A DNA stretch of 64,000 bases from Limnoperna fortunei (GCA_944474755.1 OX104114.1:22281220-22345219); one strand, 5' to 3'. Positions 11,801 to 22,345 are shown, numbered from the stretch's first letter. The notes: generated from the letters alone by a model not told the origin. Translations and numbers: made by a program.

Positions 11801-14628
11801 ATACGGATATGTTAAGAAAAATAACCGGAATAATTAATGAAATAATTAATTAGTGAAACAAATGATTTTCTAAGGAAATCCACATTGTGTATTTGATTTT
11901 GCGAAAGTCTTTGACTATTCTAAAGGCATTTTAGAATTGTAATGTGCATATCAAATAAGTTGTGTCTCTTTGATTGACTTTTTACAAAATTTTTAAGTGA
12001 AAATAATTGAGACACATTCAAATCAATTCAACTTTCTGTTTGTCAGGGCGACAGTTTAATAACAACATGTGAAGACAGTACGTTAGACAGAGATAACATT
12101 ACATTGGTAGGCCTTTCCTCTTATTTATTCATACATAAAGTACATGCTATTGTTCCAATTGATTGTTCCAGTGTCGAAATCGAAAAAAATGACCATGATC
12201 TTAATTATGTAAAAATGAAGGCTAAGGCGAACTAGAATACCTCTTTCTCATTCATTTACTACTACAAATACAGGATAAAGAATGTTGTCAACCCTAATAT
12301 ACATTGTACTGTTAGTTTTGAAACAGAATTGCAAGCCGGTTAAAATGACATAAAATCGGCATCCGCGTTTAGAAATGAAGAAATCTAATTATCAAAGAGC
12401 TTGCAACACTAAATAATGATTTGTTAACATTTTATTTTTCTGTCTCATCTTTAACAAACGCATTCATTTTTAAAAATGTATCCAATCAATCCTACAACAA
12501 GATAGAACATGTTGTATGATCATGACCATAGAGTGATATATTCATTTTTTTATATAGGGCGGATTTTCTATTCGTGAAGAAATGTGTGTGAACTATGTCC
12601 ACTATTACCCTGCTGTAAATCTAGAGGTCTGTAAAAGTTCGGTGGACACCAAAGCACTCGAAACTTTCTTCAAATTCATGAACAGGTATATGATTAATTA
12701 GTGTATACATTTTAGGAATGTAATTATCATGACTTCCTATGGTGAATCATAACGACAAAGAATAAGTAGGGAGAAAGTACAATTAAGAGATTGTTTGTTT
12801 GATTGTTTGAATGATGTTTAATGCCACTTTCAGCAATTTTCAGCTATATCATGGTGTCCAGTTTTTATTGGCCGAGTTCCGAAAAAAGAAACCGCATAGC
12901 TTCGGTAGCAAGCAGTGAGACTCGAACCCACGACCTCACTGCTGACAGACTACGTGATCAATGGTAGACGAACTACCTTAACCACTCGTCCACCGAGGCC
13001 CCTCAATATAGAGAGGGAGGCCTGGAATATTTTCAGGAGACGCTCTTGGTCAGCTAAATGAAAGTATACAGCCCTGAAACCTAACTGTTTACAAACAGCC
13101 AAAAAACGGCGACGACGACGCCGACATTCTGTAATACAAGAACAAAAGACTGCTGCTAGTCGTGTACATAATAGGCAGGAAATATCAGCAGAATTTGTGA
13201 AATGTCAATGACGTCATACTGATTTAAGAAATATAATCATTATGCAATAAATAAAAAAATATTTACATTTGTGTATTAAAATAATAAGAGGTTAATATTT
13301 TGCATGTTAATATAATTGACAAATACCATATATTTTCAAGACGTTTTAATGACAATACGTCACCAGAAAAAGGAGTAGCAGAGAATTATGGGTCAATCAG
13401 CTGGACACAACGTGCTAGTAGTTTATTAAGCATATTCTACGATATCGCACCTCTCTCAATGCAATGTAACCAGTCAGACGGGTCCAGATTTCCGGTACGG
13501 TTTAGTAAGCATCCGCCAAAGCCACGGTTTTAAAAGAGTTTAATCGCTTTCGTTGATTTTCTTTTGGATTGCTATGTATTCTTGTGTTTACTGTAATTCC
13601 TAACTTCTATTTAACCGTTTAAATAATAGTTTTGCATTAATCTTTTTGAAGGATAAAAAATTAAGTTGATTCTGTGTTTGTTCAATAATAATTCAGATAA
13701 TCACTGCAATTAAGTAATTACGCTTGCAAAAAGTATATAATCTAAACAAATAGAACTTAATATAATTTTAAATTTCGTATTGGCTAATCAAAATGGAGCA
13801 ACCCAGGTCTTATGAGGTAACTTGCGTTGGTCACAAGACCTATTTTTGCGCCTTTCCATGAACACCAAGTATTATTATAAAAAATTAATTACCAGTAAAA
13901 TTCAACATTTCTGAACAGTTTACACTTTATAACCTGGTTTGTGCCTGTTAACACCATTAGCAGTTTATAAGGCGTAAACCGACCCCAAAAAGGTAACATT
14001 ATATAACTGTTGAGAAATTTGAAATATACCACGTTACTGTGTTACTTTAGTGTCAGCTTTATCTGGTGTACACATATTAACCATTGTCTCTTGTACATTA
14101 ACTTTTAAAATGGATAAAATGACTAAAGAAATACTAGTTATCATCATGCCATACGCCGTTTTCGAGGTATATATACATGTAGTTAGATGTATTCTTTCAC
14201 CTTATTTATGGTATCACGCAATATTTTAGGACATTTTCCTCGACGCACCGTGTTTTAACATCTTGTGAACGGCATAAAAAAATGACTACCTTCCATAAAG
14301 TTAAATTGGTGGGCTTTGCACCTGGGCACAACATAGGACAGGTTTCTTTTTGCATCTTTTATCTTAAGCCGTCTCATTTCGTCTCATTTTGTTTCAAATG
14401 TTGCCCCTGGCTTTCCACTGAAAGTGTCCTAAATTTTTATAAAATCACGCGATCAGCATTACAATTTGCACCTCCTTAAACGAGAGCGATTATATTTTGA
14501 AGAAAACTGTTCTGTTCATATCATATTGTCATCTGTTTATATCGTACTTTTGTTTACAGGGTGAGTGGAACGGGATGGCTATACCACAGATTACAAAACC
14601 AATTAAAGTTAATAACGATGCTTGCTAA
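2551..14628 (+). CDS. DBH-like copper monooxygenase (MOXD1 family), 12 exons, 576 aa
   Basis: Joined coding exons: 2551-2838, 6647-6796, 6992-7156, 7363-7446, 8456-8635, 9948-10050, 10668-10834, 11325-11507, 12047-12106, 12558-12685, 13341-13494, 14560-14628. Every junction is GT-AG and the frame is kept throughout. A hydrophobic leader (about residues 9-27) suggests secretion or membrane insertion. A DOMON domain (about 35-150) is followed by the two copper type II ascorbate-dependent monooxygenase domains. CuH ligands are H243, H244 (VHHM) and H315 (EVHYNN). CuM ligands are H394 and H396 (HTHLTG) and M469 (EEMC). The family hydroxylates substrates using two copper centres and ascorbate. Most family cysteines are kept, but the TTYWC cysteine is W213 and its usual partner is G265. 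Human MOXD1 is slightly longer (about 613 aa). The start could also be the Met at 2575 or 2584. The substrate is unknown. Confidence 0.93.
3117..3385. repeat. Palindromic tandem array (ATCGAGAT / ATCTCGAT)
   Basis: Repeated units of about 28-36 bp are built on the palindrome ATCGAGAT followed by AACGATA or CACGATATAAC, in intron 1. The array is followed at 3,412-3,440 by TAACGGCTTCCGTAGA, a word that also closes the second palindromic array at 5.3-5.6 kb. Confidence 0.85.
4270..5595. mobile_element. Foldback element with GTCGTTATAACGA arrays, split by a LINE
   Basis: The left arm (4,285-4,345; GGAAGCCCGTTAGTGCAATG then AAGTCGTTATAACGAC) is the reverse complement of the right arm (5,520-5,580; CACTACATGGCACTAGTAAA then CGGGCTTCCGTAGA). 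An internal second right-type arm lies at 5,315-5,376. Between the arms are tandem palindromes GTCGTTATAACGAGTAAG (5,205-5,315 and 5,388-5,540). A LINE tail (4,556-5,068) lies inside. No transposase is seen. Boundaries are approximate. Confidence 0.7.
4556..5068 (+). mobile_element. LINE 3' fragment (same family as 45.2-46.2 kb)
   Basis: The translation shows the C-terminal zinc-knuckle-like signature CGFTIENTNHYFLECPLYNE, followed by SWLPYN, as in the copies at 45-46 kb and 42-43 kb. The 3' UTR then ends ACAAATAAAATACGTTTAAA, matching the end of the 45-kb copy. It is severely 5'-truncated and dead. It sits in intron 1 of the monooxygenase gene. Confidence 0.8.
6064..6520. repeat. About 59-bp tandem array, each unit an imperfect hairpin
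   Basis: Seven to eight units carry GATGGTCTTCGGTTCTAT, then CCTAGAGTC, then AGACCATC. GATGGTCT and AGACCATC within a unit are reverse complements, so each unit can fold. The units are joined by GCGATATCTCGATG. The array ends about 125 bp before exon 2 of the monooxygenase gene. Confidence 0.88.
6647..6796 (+). CDS. MOXD1-like exon 2: DOMON
   Basis: 50 codons, phase 0 at both ends (acceptor TTTACAG, donor GAT|GTGAGT). It contains WFFVEFIRKFDTCDADDY; the cysteine in DTCD matches the DOMON cysteine of DBH that pairs with one near the C-terminus. Confidence 0.93.
6992..7156 (+). CDS. MOXD1-like exon 3: end of DOMON
   Basis: 55 codons, phase 0 (acceptor GTTTGCAG, donor GGT|GTAAGT). Encodes the end of the DOMON and the linker LKPAIPDVTLPDD, typical of the segment before the catalytic core. 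Confidence 0.93.
7363..7446 (+). CDS. MOXD1-like exon 4: TTYWW segment
   Basis: 28 codons, phase 0 (acceptor TTTTTTTTAG, donor AAG|GTACTC). It carries VPSTETTYWWYVTKLP. The family consensus at this point is TTYWC; here the codon is TGG (Trp213), so the usual disulfide cysteine is absent. Confidence 0.93.
7447..8455. other. Monooxygenase intron 4, no recognisable element
   Basis: AT-rich intron of about 1 kb. I see no conserved domain, tandem repeat or mobile-element signature in it. Confidence 0.6.
8456..8635 (+). CDS. MOXD1-like exon 5: CuH site (HH)
   Basis: 60 codons, phase 0 (acceptor GATTTCAG, donor TCA|GTAAGT). It contains HLVHHMEVFHCEV with copper ligands H243 and H244, C250 and C277 (the conserved pair), and NGPG where DBH has GPC. 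Confidence 0.95.
9025..9215. repeat. About 38-bp tandem repeat, five copies
   Basis: Copies contain GGTCCATAGCAACCAATTGT followed by TAGGACACACGACTGTAT, with minor substitutions. It lies in intron 5 of the monooxygenase gene. Confidence 0.9.
9480..9905. repeat. Imperfectly duplicated intron segment
   Basis: Two related stretches (around 9,510-9,670 and 9,735-9,885) share CTCAGCAANGATNAATGATA and CCGCTACCCANAAG...GTGGTATACTG. This looks like an old non-autonomous repeat or a local duplication. The family is not identified. Confidence 0.5.
9948..10050 (+). CDS. MOXD1-like exon 6: CuH His315
   Basis: 103 nt (34 codons plus one base), acceptor TTATTTCAG, donor TCAG|GTAATT. It contains the conserved LPEDVGTPVGG and YVLLEVHYNNP; His315 is the third CuH ligand. 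The split codon completes Gly in exon 7. Confidence 0.94.
10051..10667. other. Monooxygenase intron 6
   Basis: AT-rich intron. A 95-codon open frame overlaps the 5' half (10,095-10,382) but has no family signature and no splice-compatible role, so I treat it as non-coding. Confidence 0.6.
10668..10834 (+). CDS. MOXD1-like exon 7
   Basis: 167 nt starting in phase 1 (acceptor TAACAG, donor GTG|GTAAGA). It encodes the strand-rich segment ending GYCVPACTQVV; the two cysteines match the conserved GYC...C pair of DBH. Confidence 0.94.
10835..11324. other. Monooxygenase intron 7
   Basis: AT-rich intron of about 490 bp with no recognised element. Confidence 0.6.
11325..11507 (+). CDS. MOXD1-like exon 8: CuM site (HTH)
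   Basis: 61 codons, phase 0 (acceptor ATTTTCAAAG, donor CCA|GTAAGG). It contains YASQLHTHLTGKRV; H394 and H396 are CuM ligands. The downstream NHYSPHFQEIR matches the family motif DxxYxxxxQExR. Confidence 0.95.
11508..12046. other. Monooxygenase intron 8
   Basis: AT-rich intron; overlapping short open frames on both strands (11,459-11,793) are not conserved. No element recognised. Confidence 0.6.
12047..12106 (+). CDS. MOXD1-like exon 9
   Basis: 20 codons, phase 0 (acceptor TTTGTCAG, donor TTG|GTAGGC). GDSLITTCEDST matches the family GDxLxTxCxYxT segment; its cysteine is the conserved partner of the one after Met469. Confidence 0.92.
12107..12557. other. Monooxygenase intron 9
   Basis: AT-rich intron of about 450 bp, nothing recognised. 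Confidence 0.6.
12558..12685 (+). CDS. MOXD1-like exon 10: CuM Met469
   Basis: 128 nt (42 codons plus two bases), acceptor TATATAG, donor ACAG|GTATAT. GGFSIREEMCVNYVHYYP contains the CuM methionine ligand (M469) and the conserved C470. EVCKS supplies another conserved cysteine. Confidence 0.95.
12791..13003 (-). mobile_element. tRNA-derived SINE, near full length
   Basis: On the minus strand it starts GGGGCCTCGGTGGACGAG with a tRNA Ser/Leu-like A box. A B box (GGGTTCGAGTCTC) follows, then a middle part, the tail GGACACCATGATATAGCTGA and a run of CAAAC/CAAT. The tail resembles the molluscan V-SINE/RUDI type as I recall it; the family name is inference. It lies in intron 10 of the monooxygenase gene. 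Confidence 0.85.
13341..13494 (+). CDS. MOXD1-like exon 11
   Basis: 154 nt; its first base completes an Arg codon with exon 10 (acceptor ATTTTCAAG, donor CCG|GTACGG). Encodes SISWTQRASSLLSIFYDIAP and MQCNQSDGSRFP, the C-terminal part of the catalytic core. Confidence 0.9.
13600..14060. repeat. Dispersed non-autonomous repeat, diverged copy
   Basis: TTGGCTAATCAAAATGGAG and TTGCGTTGGTCACAAGACCT correspond to TTGGCCAATTCAAATGGAG and TTACGTTCGTCACATGACCT at 22.17-22.25 kb. Other members are at 19.4, 22.0 and 42.6-43.0 kb. No open frame. It lies in intron 11. Confidence 0.6.
14560..14628 (+). CDS. MOXD1-like exon 12 and stop
   Basis: 22 codons plus TAA (acceptor TTTACAG). It begins GEWNGMAIP, a segment found near the end of family members, and ends NNDAC, whose cysteine could pair with the DOMON cysteine. 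Confidence 0.9.
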   Translation, partial: GEWNGMAIPQITKPIKVNNDAC

Positions 14629-14656
14629 AAATAACTGCTTTGAGCATATACCATAT

Positions 14657-14662
14657 AATAAA
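14657..14662 (+). terminator. Polyadenylation signal of the monooxygenase gene
   Basis: AATAAA 28 bp past the stop codon, followed by T-rich DNA. A good candidate for the mRNA 3' end signal. Confidence 0.6.
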
Positions 14663-16261
14663 CATTTATAAAATCTTAATTTTATTTTACTATTTTATTT
14701 TATTCTGTATATGATAAAGCGTGCACGTAGACTCGGAACGACGGGTTAAATACGTTTGGCAAATATGTAAAAATTGTGATTAAATGCAAATACACCGGAC
14801 GTTCACTTGCTCTTAACCATTGCAATTTTCGTGTTCATCATTCAAAACAAGGACAATATTTTAAGGAAAATGTTACAACAGTTTTAAATCATTCATCCAT
14901 TTGCAAATGTTTGTCTGAATTGGAAGTTACGTCACTTTCAGCAACATGTTAGATATATTTTAGCGTCTATTTGTATATTATTGGAGAAAACTTTCACAGA
15001 TTTCGATGAAAAACTCAAACTTGCAACTTAATTTGGCATGCCGGTAATCAAATGTAGAGAACTACTATCTTAACCACTCGTCCAACAAAAGCCACATGCT
15101 AACAAGTACAAAAATGTACAAATATCAGAATTAAGAGATATGTATTTCTAGGTATATATTTATAGTGCTACACTGATTAATTCACATTTATATCTACGAA
15201 AGTAATTTTATAGTTACATGTTAAAACATTTACAACAAGATAGCAACCCTACCTGTGGTTCATACTACTTTCTCCCGACCTCGGCAGGAAAACTAGAAAT
15301 TCATGTCAGTTAAGATTAAGGGTGGAAATAAATGCAAGTGATATTCATATTGAAACACTGTTATTTGGTAGCGATAATTATACTGACCATGACAATACAG
15401 TATTATTTTCTAAAGTGATAACATATATAAAACAAACAAAACGTGTCTAGCTATAGGAAGCAGATCAGTCACCAATCAACACCACCTAGCTAGCCTGTTG
15501 TCTTCCCCCCCCCCCCTCTTCTTTTCATACGTGATACACTTACTGTCGTTTTTCCATTTTTCCCCTCTCCTGTTTTCTCTTTAACAATAAGTATTTCATT
15601 TATACCATTGTATATGGTGTATTGCCTACTGTCTTGATATGTATGTGTAAATATTGTAAGGAGCGGACTTAACTGAAGTTGGTATAACTTGTGTCCAATC
15701 CTATTGCCTTTTAGCAATAAAATAATATTAAAACTAAACTGAGTTGTCGAGCATACCTTGCCCGTCTCCCACGAGATCAGGAGTAGATGACTTCTTACTT
15801 AATTACTGGGCAACCGATGACCCGATGATTCGGTTCTGGTGTGTGCCGGTTTCTGGGACTTTGTTTTGTGAGTTGTTTTTATTTTTGACTGTTTCTGTGT
15901 TAGGTATTTTGGTATCGCCTTCTTTGTTTATTATCATGTGGGGGGGGGGGGGGAGGCGTTCATTGACAGGAAATTTTCCTGAAACAGATAATAGTAAATT
16001 AAAAATAATGATAACAGATAACAGCAATTTCCATGAGAAAACAGAGAACATGGAGTTTAAAAAAAACTAATAACAGCATAATCTCATCGAAGGTAATATA
16101 CTACGAAAAAATGCATACATTAATACAGACGTATGGGACCTTATTTCATAAGAAAACTCAGTAATATAAAACGAGTGTGGACACAGAAAAAAGTCTCTCC
16201 TGCATTCGCATCAGTAACGAAAATAAATGTTGTCATAAGAATTACGTAAATAGTATTAGTT
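14663..16261. other. Intergenic DNA with SINE remnants and homopolymer tracts
   Basis: No gene seen. It holds a decayed minus-strand SINE (about 14,920-15,097; TTAACCACTCGTCCAACAAA marks its head), a further SINE-like piece near 15,250-15,310, a C13-like tract at about 15,506 and a G13-like tract at about 15,941. A 108-codon frame at 15,744-16,070 contains the G tract and shows no domain. Confidence 0.6.
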
Positions 16262-16870
16262 ATCAGCAGCGGCCTGTATACCAAATATGGTCACAATACC
16301 ATGCATAGTTACAGAGGAACTGTCCTAATACAAAAACAGTCACGTAGTCGCTGGACCGTGAAATTGAGGTCAAGGTAAAGTGACACCTACCAGACAGCCA
16401 TGTACTATTCATCAGCAACCTATATACCAAATATTGCCATCCTACCATGCATGGTTACAGAGGAACAGTCGTAACACAAAAACTTTAACGTTGTCGCTGG
16501 ACTGTGAAATTGAGGTCAAGGTCAGATGGCACCTATCAGACAATCATGTAATAGTCATCAGCAACCTATATTATACCAAATATTGTCATCCTACCATGCA
16601 TGGTTACAGAAGAACTGTCGTAACCTAAAAACTTAAACGTAGTCGCTGGACCATGAAATTGAGGTCAAGGTCAGGTGACACCTACCAGACAGTCATGTAC
16701 TAGTCATCAGCAACCTATATACCAAATATTGTCATCCTACCATGCACGGTTACAGAGGAACTGTCGTATCCCAAAAACTTTAATGTAGTCACTAGACCAT
16801 GAAATTGAGGTGAATGACTGGCAGGTACTCATTATAAGCTACCTCTGTACCAAATTTGATGGACCTCGGG
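16262..16870. repeat. About 149-bp tandem repeat, four copies
   Basis: Each unit holds CAGCAACCTATATACCAAAT, then CCTACCATGCATGGTTACAG, then GTCGCTGGAC and TGAAATTGAGGTCAAGGTCA. Copies are staggered by 148-150 bp. The array ends with a different flank (CTACCTCTGTACCAAATTTG) and a CGCCGCCGCCGCC-rich end near 16,910, which suggests it is part of a longer repeat element ending about 16,980. Confidence 0.9.
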
Positions 16871-17280
16871 CTAGTCTTACAAATATGTGAAGCAAGATGT
16901 CCAAGTGTTTACGCCGCCGCCGCCAGATTCCCATACATATGAATCGCCTCCAGCGAGTTTCGTCGCAGGCGAGACAAAACTGTTAACCGTTCTGAATATT
17001 AACAGTAAACAGGGTTTTTATATTTTCATTACAACAGTGTAAATTTTAAGAAAACAGATAACAGCTTATGGTAAAACTTGCTTTTTTATTTAAAAAAAAT
17101 TAAAAAAATAAAAAAAACACGTCAACAGCGAACCCCCCTTTTTTGTTAGTTTTGATAACAACGAAGTTAAAGGGGAGAAACTCAAATTTTCTAATATTTT
17201 TGGGGTTTCTTTGCCGGAATTGATTTGTAAATTGTTTATGTCAACCAAGAAAAAAATTAACGGTTGACGCAAAACGAATG

Positions 17281-18070
17281 ATTATACAACTGATTAAGAA
17301 TAGACACCGAGCCAGTCACAATACGAAAAGTTGGCTAATATCTAAATCTACTATTCTTAAGCGATGGAGAATACGCGATTACACAGAAAACTTGCCCCGA
17401 AGTTAAAGAAAACGAACTGTCCCAAATAAGACCGAAAATAAGCTTTCTCGCGTCTTGAAATCTAACCGTAGATCGACTTTAGAGGACATTTCTACAGAAT
17501 TTTTAATGTTTGTGCATATGTAGTAGTGTCTCTGTGAACCATTTAAGCTCAATGGTTTAGGATACACCAGGGGGTCAGTGAGAAAGAAAATCGGTATCCG
17601 GGAGGTTAACACGAAGATTAGAATTGCTTATTATAGGGGTAAACTTCACTATCAACTACTATGAAAATAATGGTTTGGGGATGTCATAATTTTTATGGCG
17701 TGGGCACTTTAGTGACAATAAATGTAAATATGAACTCTGACAAGTATATTTCTGTCTTAGAAAACAATCTGCAGTAAGTATAGTGACCAAGCATTTTGGT
17801 AACAAACCATACTATTTCCAAGATGCCATTACTCTAGGGCTGTGAAGGAATAGAAAAATACGAAATCAACTCCCACAGCTGAACTGGCCTCTTCAATTAC
17901 ACGATTTGAGTCCCATTGAACATATGTGGCTTTTTTAAAAAACAACGGAAGAATATAGTGTTTACTTAATTCGTACCGCTAATGATCTTGAACATGAATT
18001 GTAACTTGCCGGAAAGAACACCCCTTATTTACATTTATTAACGCTTTCCTCGTCGTTTCAGACAAGTAAT
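17281..18070 (+). pseudogene. Tc1/mariner transposase, decayed
   Basis: Conceptual translation in shifting frames shows the Tc1 order of motifs. There is an N-terminal helix-turn-helix remnant (NRRSTLEDISTEF), then a catalytic-domain piece (FYGVGTL...YISVLENNL), then LNWPLQLHDLSPIEHMW, which corresponds to the conserved PAQSPDLNPIEHLW block. Stops and frameshifts occur throughout, so no active transposase is made. Terminal inverted repeats were not clearly found; 17,100-17,280 upstream is low-complexity. Confidence 0.82.
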
Positions 18071-18426
18071 GATACAGGAGGGTGATATAACCAAATATTA
18101 ATGTAAATAAGGGAAAATTACAGTTTTCATTTCAAATAAATGTTTTAGTTTTTGCATGTCGGAAATTAAAAACGTTGACTCAATATGGCACCTAGATGCG
18201 AAATTATAGCTCTTGGTTTTTTTGTCATTTTGATTTTTTATGCAACCTCCAGAGCTACGATTTCGCAGCTGATAATGGCAATGCTTTAGTGATGTTATCA
18301 TCGACATTATTCGTCGAATATTAATATTTAATACAAAAAACTCCATCAAACTATTGTTGAAAAAGATAAAGAAAGTAATTGGAAAAGTAATAGCGTTAGC
18401 ACGTGGATTATTTAGAAGGCTGTTAT

Positions 18427-19024
18427 TTAGCTGCAATAATGTAGCTCCTTTTTTATGGACGGAGCTACAAAGAGGTCCCATTACTCGTAATGGAGCAAAA
18501 ACACTCTTGGGATTTATACATATTTTCCGCTATTAAACCGCTATTTTTGTTTAATTTATATTTTTTCCTTCTCCGCCGTTCAGTTGACATTTCTACAATG
18601 TCTAATTAAATAATTTTAACACTTTATCGTAATCGTGGCATTGTTGAAAAAAAAACTGAAATTGTGGAGTGTAGAATTTTAGAATCGTATCGGTAAAAAT
18701 TTGATCCCAGCAATGCAATACATCCGAAATTTTTTTAATCCGGATGAATATTTTACCAAATCGATTCAGAAATTATGCACTTCCGGAATTCAAATTTTGA
18801 CAAACAATGCCATGATTAAGAATAAAGTGTAAAAATAACGAATTAGGTGTTGTAGAAATATCAATTAAACTTTAAAGACATTAAAAAGTATGTAGCAATT
18901 TAGAGAAATAGCTTATTATATGCATAAACCCCACGGGTGTGAATCACTCCCGGTTTGCTGCATTACGAGTAATAGGACCTCTTTGTAGCTCCGTCCATAA
19001 AAAGGGGCTACATTATTGTAGCTA
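18427..19024. mobile_element. hAT-like MITE with about 65-bp inverted termini
   Basis: The left arm from 18,428 (TAGCTGCAATAATGTAGCTC ... TACTCGTAATG) matches the reverse complement of the right arm (18,961-19,024) with few differences. It is flanked by the 8-bp direct repeat GCTGTTAT at 18,419-18,426 and 19,025-19,032. An 8-bp duplication fits hAT elements. The 460-bp interior has no transposase, so the element is non-autonomous. Confidence 0.88.
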
Positions 19025-19032
19025 GCTGTTAT

Positions 19033-21107
19033 GATGCACACATTTTGTCATAAACAGAAATTTGTGTAGTCCATTCTACAAACAAATTTATTGGCGAATT
19101 CTCTGTTTAATATCCCGATTTAGTTAAACATAGATTTTAAAGACTGATTTATTGATTATTCAATTAAAGATTGTATGCTCAATGTAGTGTGCTCCTTTTT
19201 GACTTCCACGAAATATTTTATTGCAAACCAAATTTCTGTTAAATACGACTCATTTTCGCGAAACAGGCAAAAAAAATGATTGGCTCGGTAGATCGTAAGG
19301 AACGGGACATCAGTGTTGATTTGTACTTGAATTAGCTCGGATGTTTCGGGAAAATGGCGAAATTTCAAGATTTTCTGGACAGCTCACTGGTATCATCATG
19401 ACTCTTAGAGTGCACGAAATAGTTGTCGTTGGGCCTTATACTTTGCGTAAGAATGTGATTAGATTCTATTTTTATTGCCTCAAAAATTACTTCCGTTCAT
19501 ACAAAGAAGTATATAAATTATACATCATTAACATTTGTATATATTTTTTGAATATGAATCAATTCATTAAGTCAACAATCGATCTTATGCACAACCATAA
19601 GGGAAGCTAGTCCAACGCATTTGTGTGCTGGGAACGTAAGTATTAAAAAGACGTTAGACGGCAGTTCTTTTTCGGACAACTAATCAAAGATGAACACTGT
19701 CTTCCGATTAACTTTTAGGCAAATAGATGTCAGAGATGTCTTCTAATTTCAATTGTTTTTATTGCAACTTCTCCACCACCTCCAGCCCAAAAAATATGCC
19801 AAAAATAAGACTACACATCCCTCTCCAACAGAGCTAGCAGTCCTCATCATTTGAACAATCAGCTCGTAAGCAGTGAATAATTATCTGTATCAGTTTGTAC
19901 ATTTTTAAATTGTACTCTCTCGTACTTATACAAAGAGGTTGTAAAGGGCATTCGCTTGAATGTCTATTTATAATTTTTGGCAGCACGATCACACACCTGG
20001 TTTTTCTTAATACTAATGGGGAACCAGTTATAATCAAAGGACTGCAGCGCTGTCTGCTGCTTTTCTCTTTCTATCACATGTAACAAAATGGAATAAACCT
20101 GCAATAATAAAAAAGTTCTAAATCAGGTAAATATGCTTTAAACGTTATGGAATGTGTATTGCAGTTTGAGTGCCTATTAACCAGATTAATCTTTATTTTG
20201 ACACGATTATATTATATGTTCTGCGTAGAAAGTTAAACAATGAATTTTAAAAACACTTGTACTTAATATCTGTATGTATTGCCTAAGGCTTAGTTCTAAA
20301 ATATAAAATTATCATATAAGTTATAAAAATCACACCACTCCATACACGTACACATTTCCATCATTTGCATTCGGAAAAAAATCTTGCGGTTAAATAACTA
20401 TTACTTTTAGAAGAAATAGTATTAGGTAAGTTTGAAAAAAAAACAATAAAATTGTCGGCATGATATATTTTCGCGGGTAAATATATAAAGAATAAAATAC
20501 GGAAGATAAGCTAGTTCTAATTTAATCAAAATTAAAATTCAACTTTTAAATATGGACTAAAAGGACAGATATTATTAAACAAATAATAATGACTTTTTAG
20601 CTTAAATATTGCGATAATGTGTTAAATTTATTTCAGTTAGGGTCAAATTACGTGTGAATTACGAAAAATATAATGCATGATGTCCATATATTAGGAGACG
20701 GAAAAAAGAGTACATTGTTAAAATTTAATTTGCATTATGCTTTTGTTTGTTTGTTGTTTTACGCCAATTATTTAGTTACGTCCAATGTTATCAAGACAGG
20801 AATCCGACATACCGGGTAGAGCCATCGACCCTCCGCGTTAAAATATGTTTTTGCACATCGGTAAAAAAATGTTAACACGGTGCATATTGACCTGCGAAAG
20901 GGGACGAAAAATTGTCGAAGCTAGTGTGTTTGTTATTTTAATACCAAACTTGTGTGTAAGGTTATACAATTCTGTGTACATTATATAAAATGTTAGGTGT
21001 AGGCGGAATTCCATCATCGTATCACTTAGACGTCATAATCACTATACATCTGATGTATATCTTCTGTTGATATATAAATAATACACATTAAACGTGTCGT
21101 CTTGGAG
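19033..21107. other. AT-rich intergenic DNA with a repeat fragment
   Basis: No gene found. 19,440-19,615 is a fragment of the family inserted at 42.6 kb (shared AAAATTACTTCCGTTCATA). Around 20,745-20,860 a weak SINE-like tail is visible. Short open frames (for example 19,834-20,083 on both strands) have no recognisable domain. Confidence 0.55.
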
Positions 21108-21165
21108 GGTCTGGATGGAGTGCTATGAATCATGACAGAAATCATAGTACAGTACTCCATCCAGA
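21108..21165. repeat. Hairpin-forming inverted repeat
   Basis: TCTGGATGGAGTGCTATGA and its near-perfect complement (TCATAGTACAGTACTCCATC then CAGA) are separated by about 13 bp. Confidence 0.75.
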
Positions 21166-21799
21166 CGTTCATTTAGTCATATTGTATAATTTGTATGCTT
21201 TTTACCCGCATGATAAAGTTATTTCAATGCTATGCATTATTTTGAGGTGGTTAAACGTTGGTTCTGAACAATCATGCCGATGTAACATGGAGATAAACAT
21301 TTATTCTTGTTCAAAATGCTAATAAGCATAATAATTTTTATAAACTATTGACCGTGCTAAGAACTAAGCTGAATTATGTACCATAATGACATGAAGAACC
21401 AGTCGTTATGCTAACATGTGGGTTTGATCAATGCTGAACATGCGTAAAATTTTGGAAGAAAGGTGCTTGATTTTGCCACCAAAATTTATCCACCACTGTT
21501 CTGACATCTAGACCCCCACAGCTATTGTTGCCAAATATTGTATGTATGCAGATTATATACCTACGGTCGACTGTTTATTCGAAGAATTCAAGAGCTTACT
21601 TGTAAATAAACACAGTATCTCATATAATCACATATGACATATCTAATCTTCTGGTTTATTTTTCCATCTGCCTTATCGTATACCTTTATTTTGTATCAAA
21701 ATTCTGCATATATATTTATATGTCAAGTAATACGATTTGCAAATTAAGGAGAAGTCATATAAAACTTGGATCTTACAGTTTATTTATTTAAATAATTAT

Positions 21800-21955
21800 G
21801 TTTTGTTTGTTTGTTTGAATGGCGTTCAGTTTTTATTGGGGTAGGAAGCCGGAGTAACCCGAGAAAATCCTCGACCTCCGATAGGATAACTAGCAATTCT
21901 TGTAAATTAAGACTATAGTCCAGTGCACCCTGCCCGGAGTGAGACCAGAACTAGG
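21800..21955 (-). mobile_element. SINE fragment (3' half)
   Basis: On the minus strand it holds the family middle box (around ACAAGAATTGCTAGTTATCC), the cluster CCAATAAAAACTGAACGCCA and a CAAACAAACAAA tail. The tRNA head is absent here; related head sequence lies at 22,447-22,617. Confidence 0.75.
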
Positions 21956-21958
21956 CAG

Positions 21959-22345
21959 TATCATCCAGACGATAATTTCATTTGAGCGTCTGGATTCATA
22001 TATGTATTGAAATGAATATCCTTTCTCCTTAAACTTGGCGTAAGAATTTGTTTCCGGCTACAAAAATGTGTATTAAGAAATTGTACAAAGTTTATATTTG
22101 AATATTTTTATAAACCATTTACTTAATCAATAATTTAAACAATTATAATCTTATTTACTTTGTGAGTTGATATCTGATTGGCCAATTCAAATGGAGAAAT
22201 GCCATATTATACGATCTAACTTACGTTCGTCACATGACCTATTCTTCCGCCATTAAAATTCAAATAGTGTCATGACGTCATTGCAATTTTTATTGTTAAA
22301 ATTGTCAAGATTTATTGTTAAAATTAAATTAAAAAGAATATTTAA
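21959..22345. mobile_element. Non-autonomous element, family of the 42.6-kb insertion
   Basis: It starts ATCATCCAGACGATAATTTC with a small CAGACG hairpin, as does the insertion at 42,605 (ATCATCCAAACGCTTAATTG). Both contain TGACGTCATT near the 3' part. Right boundary is approximate. Confidence 0.6.

Noticed and set aside
15744..16070. 108-codon frame with a hydrophobic segment
   Set aside because: It crosses a poly-G tract, has no homologous family that I know, and the opposite strand is equally open.
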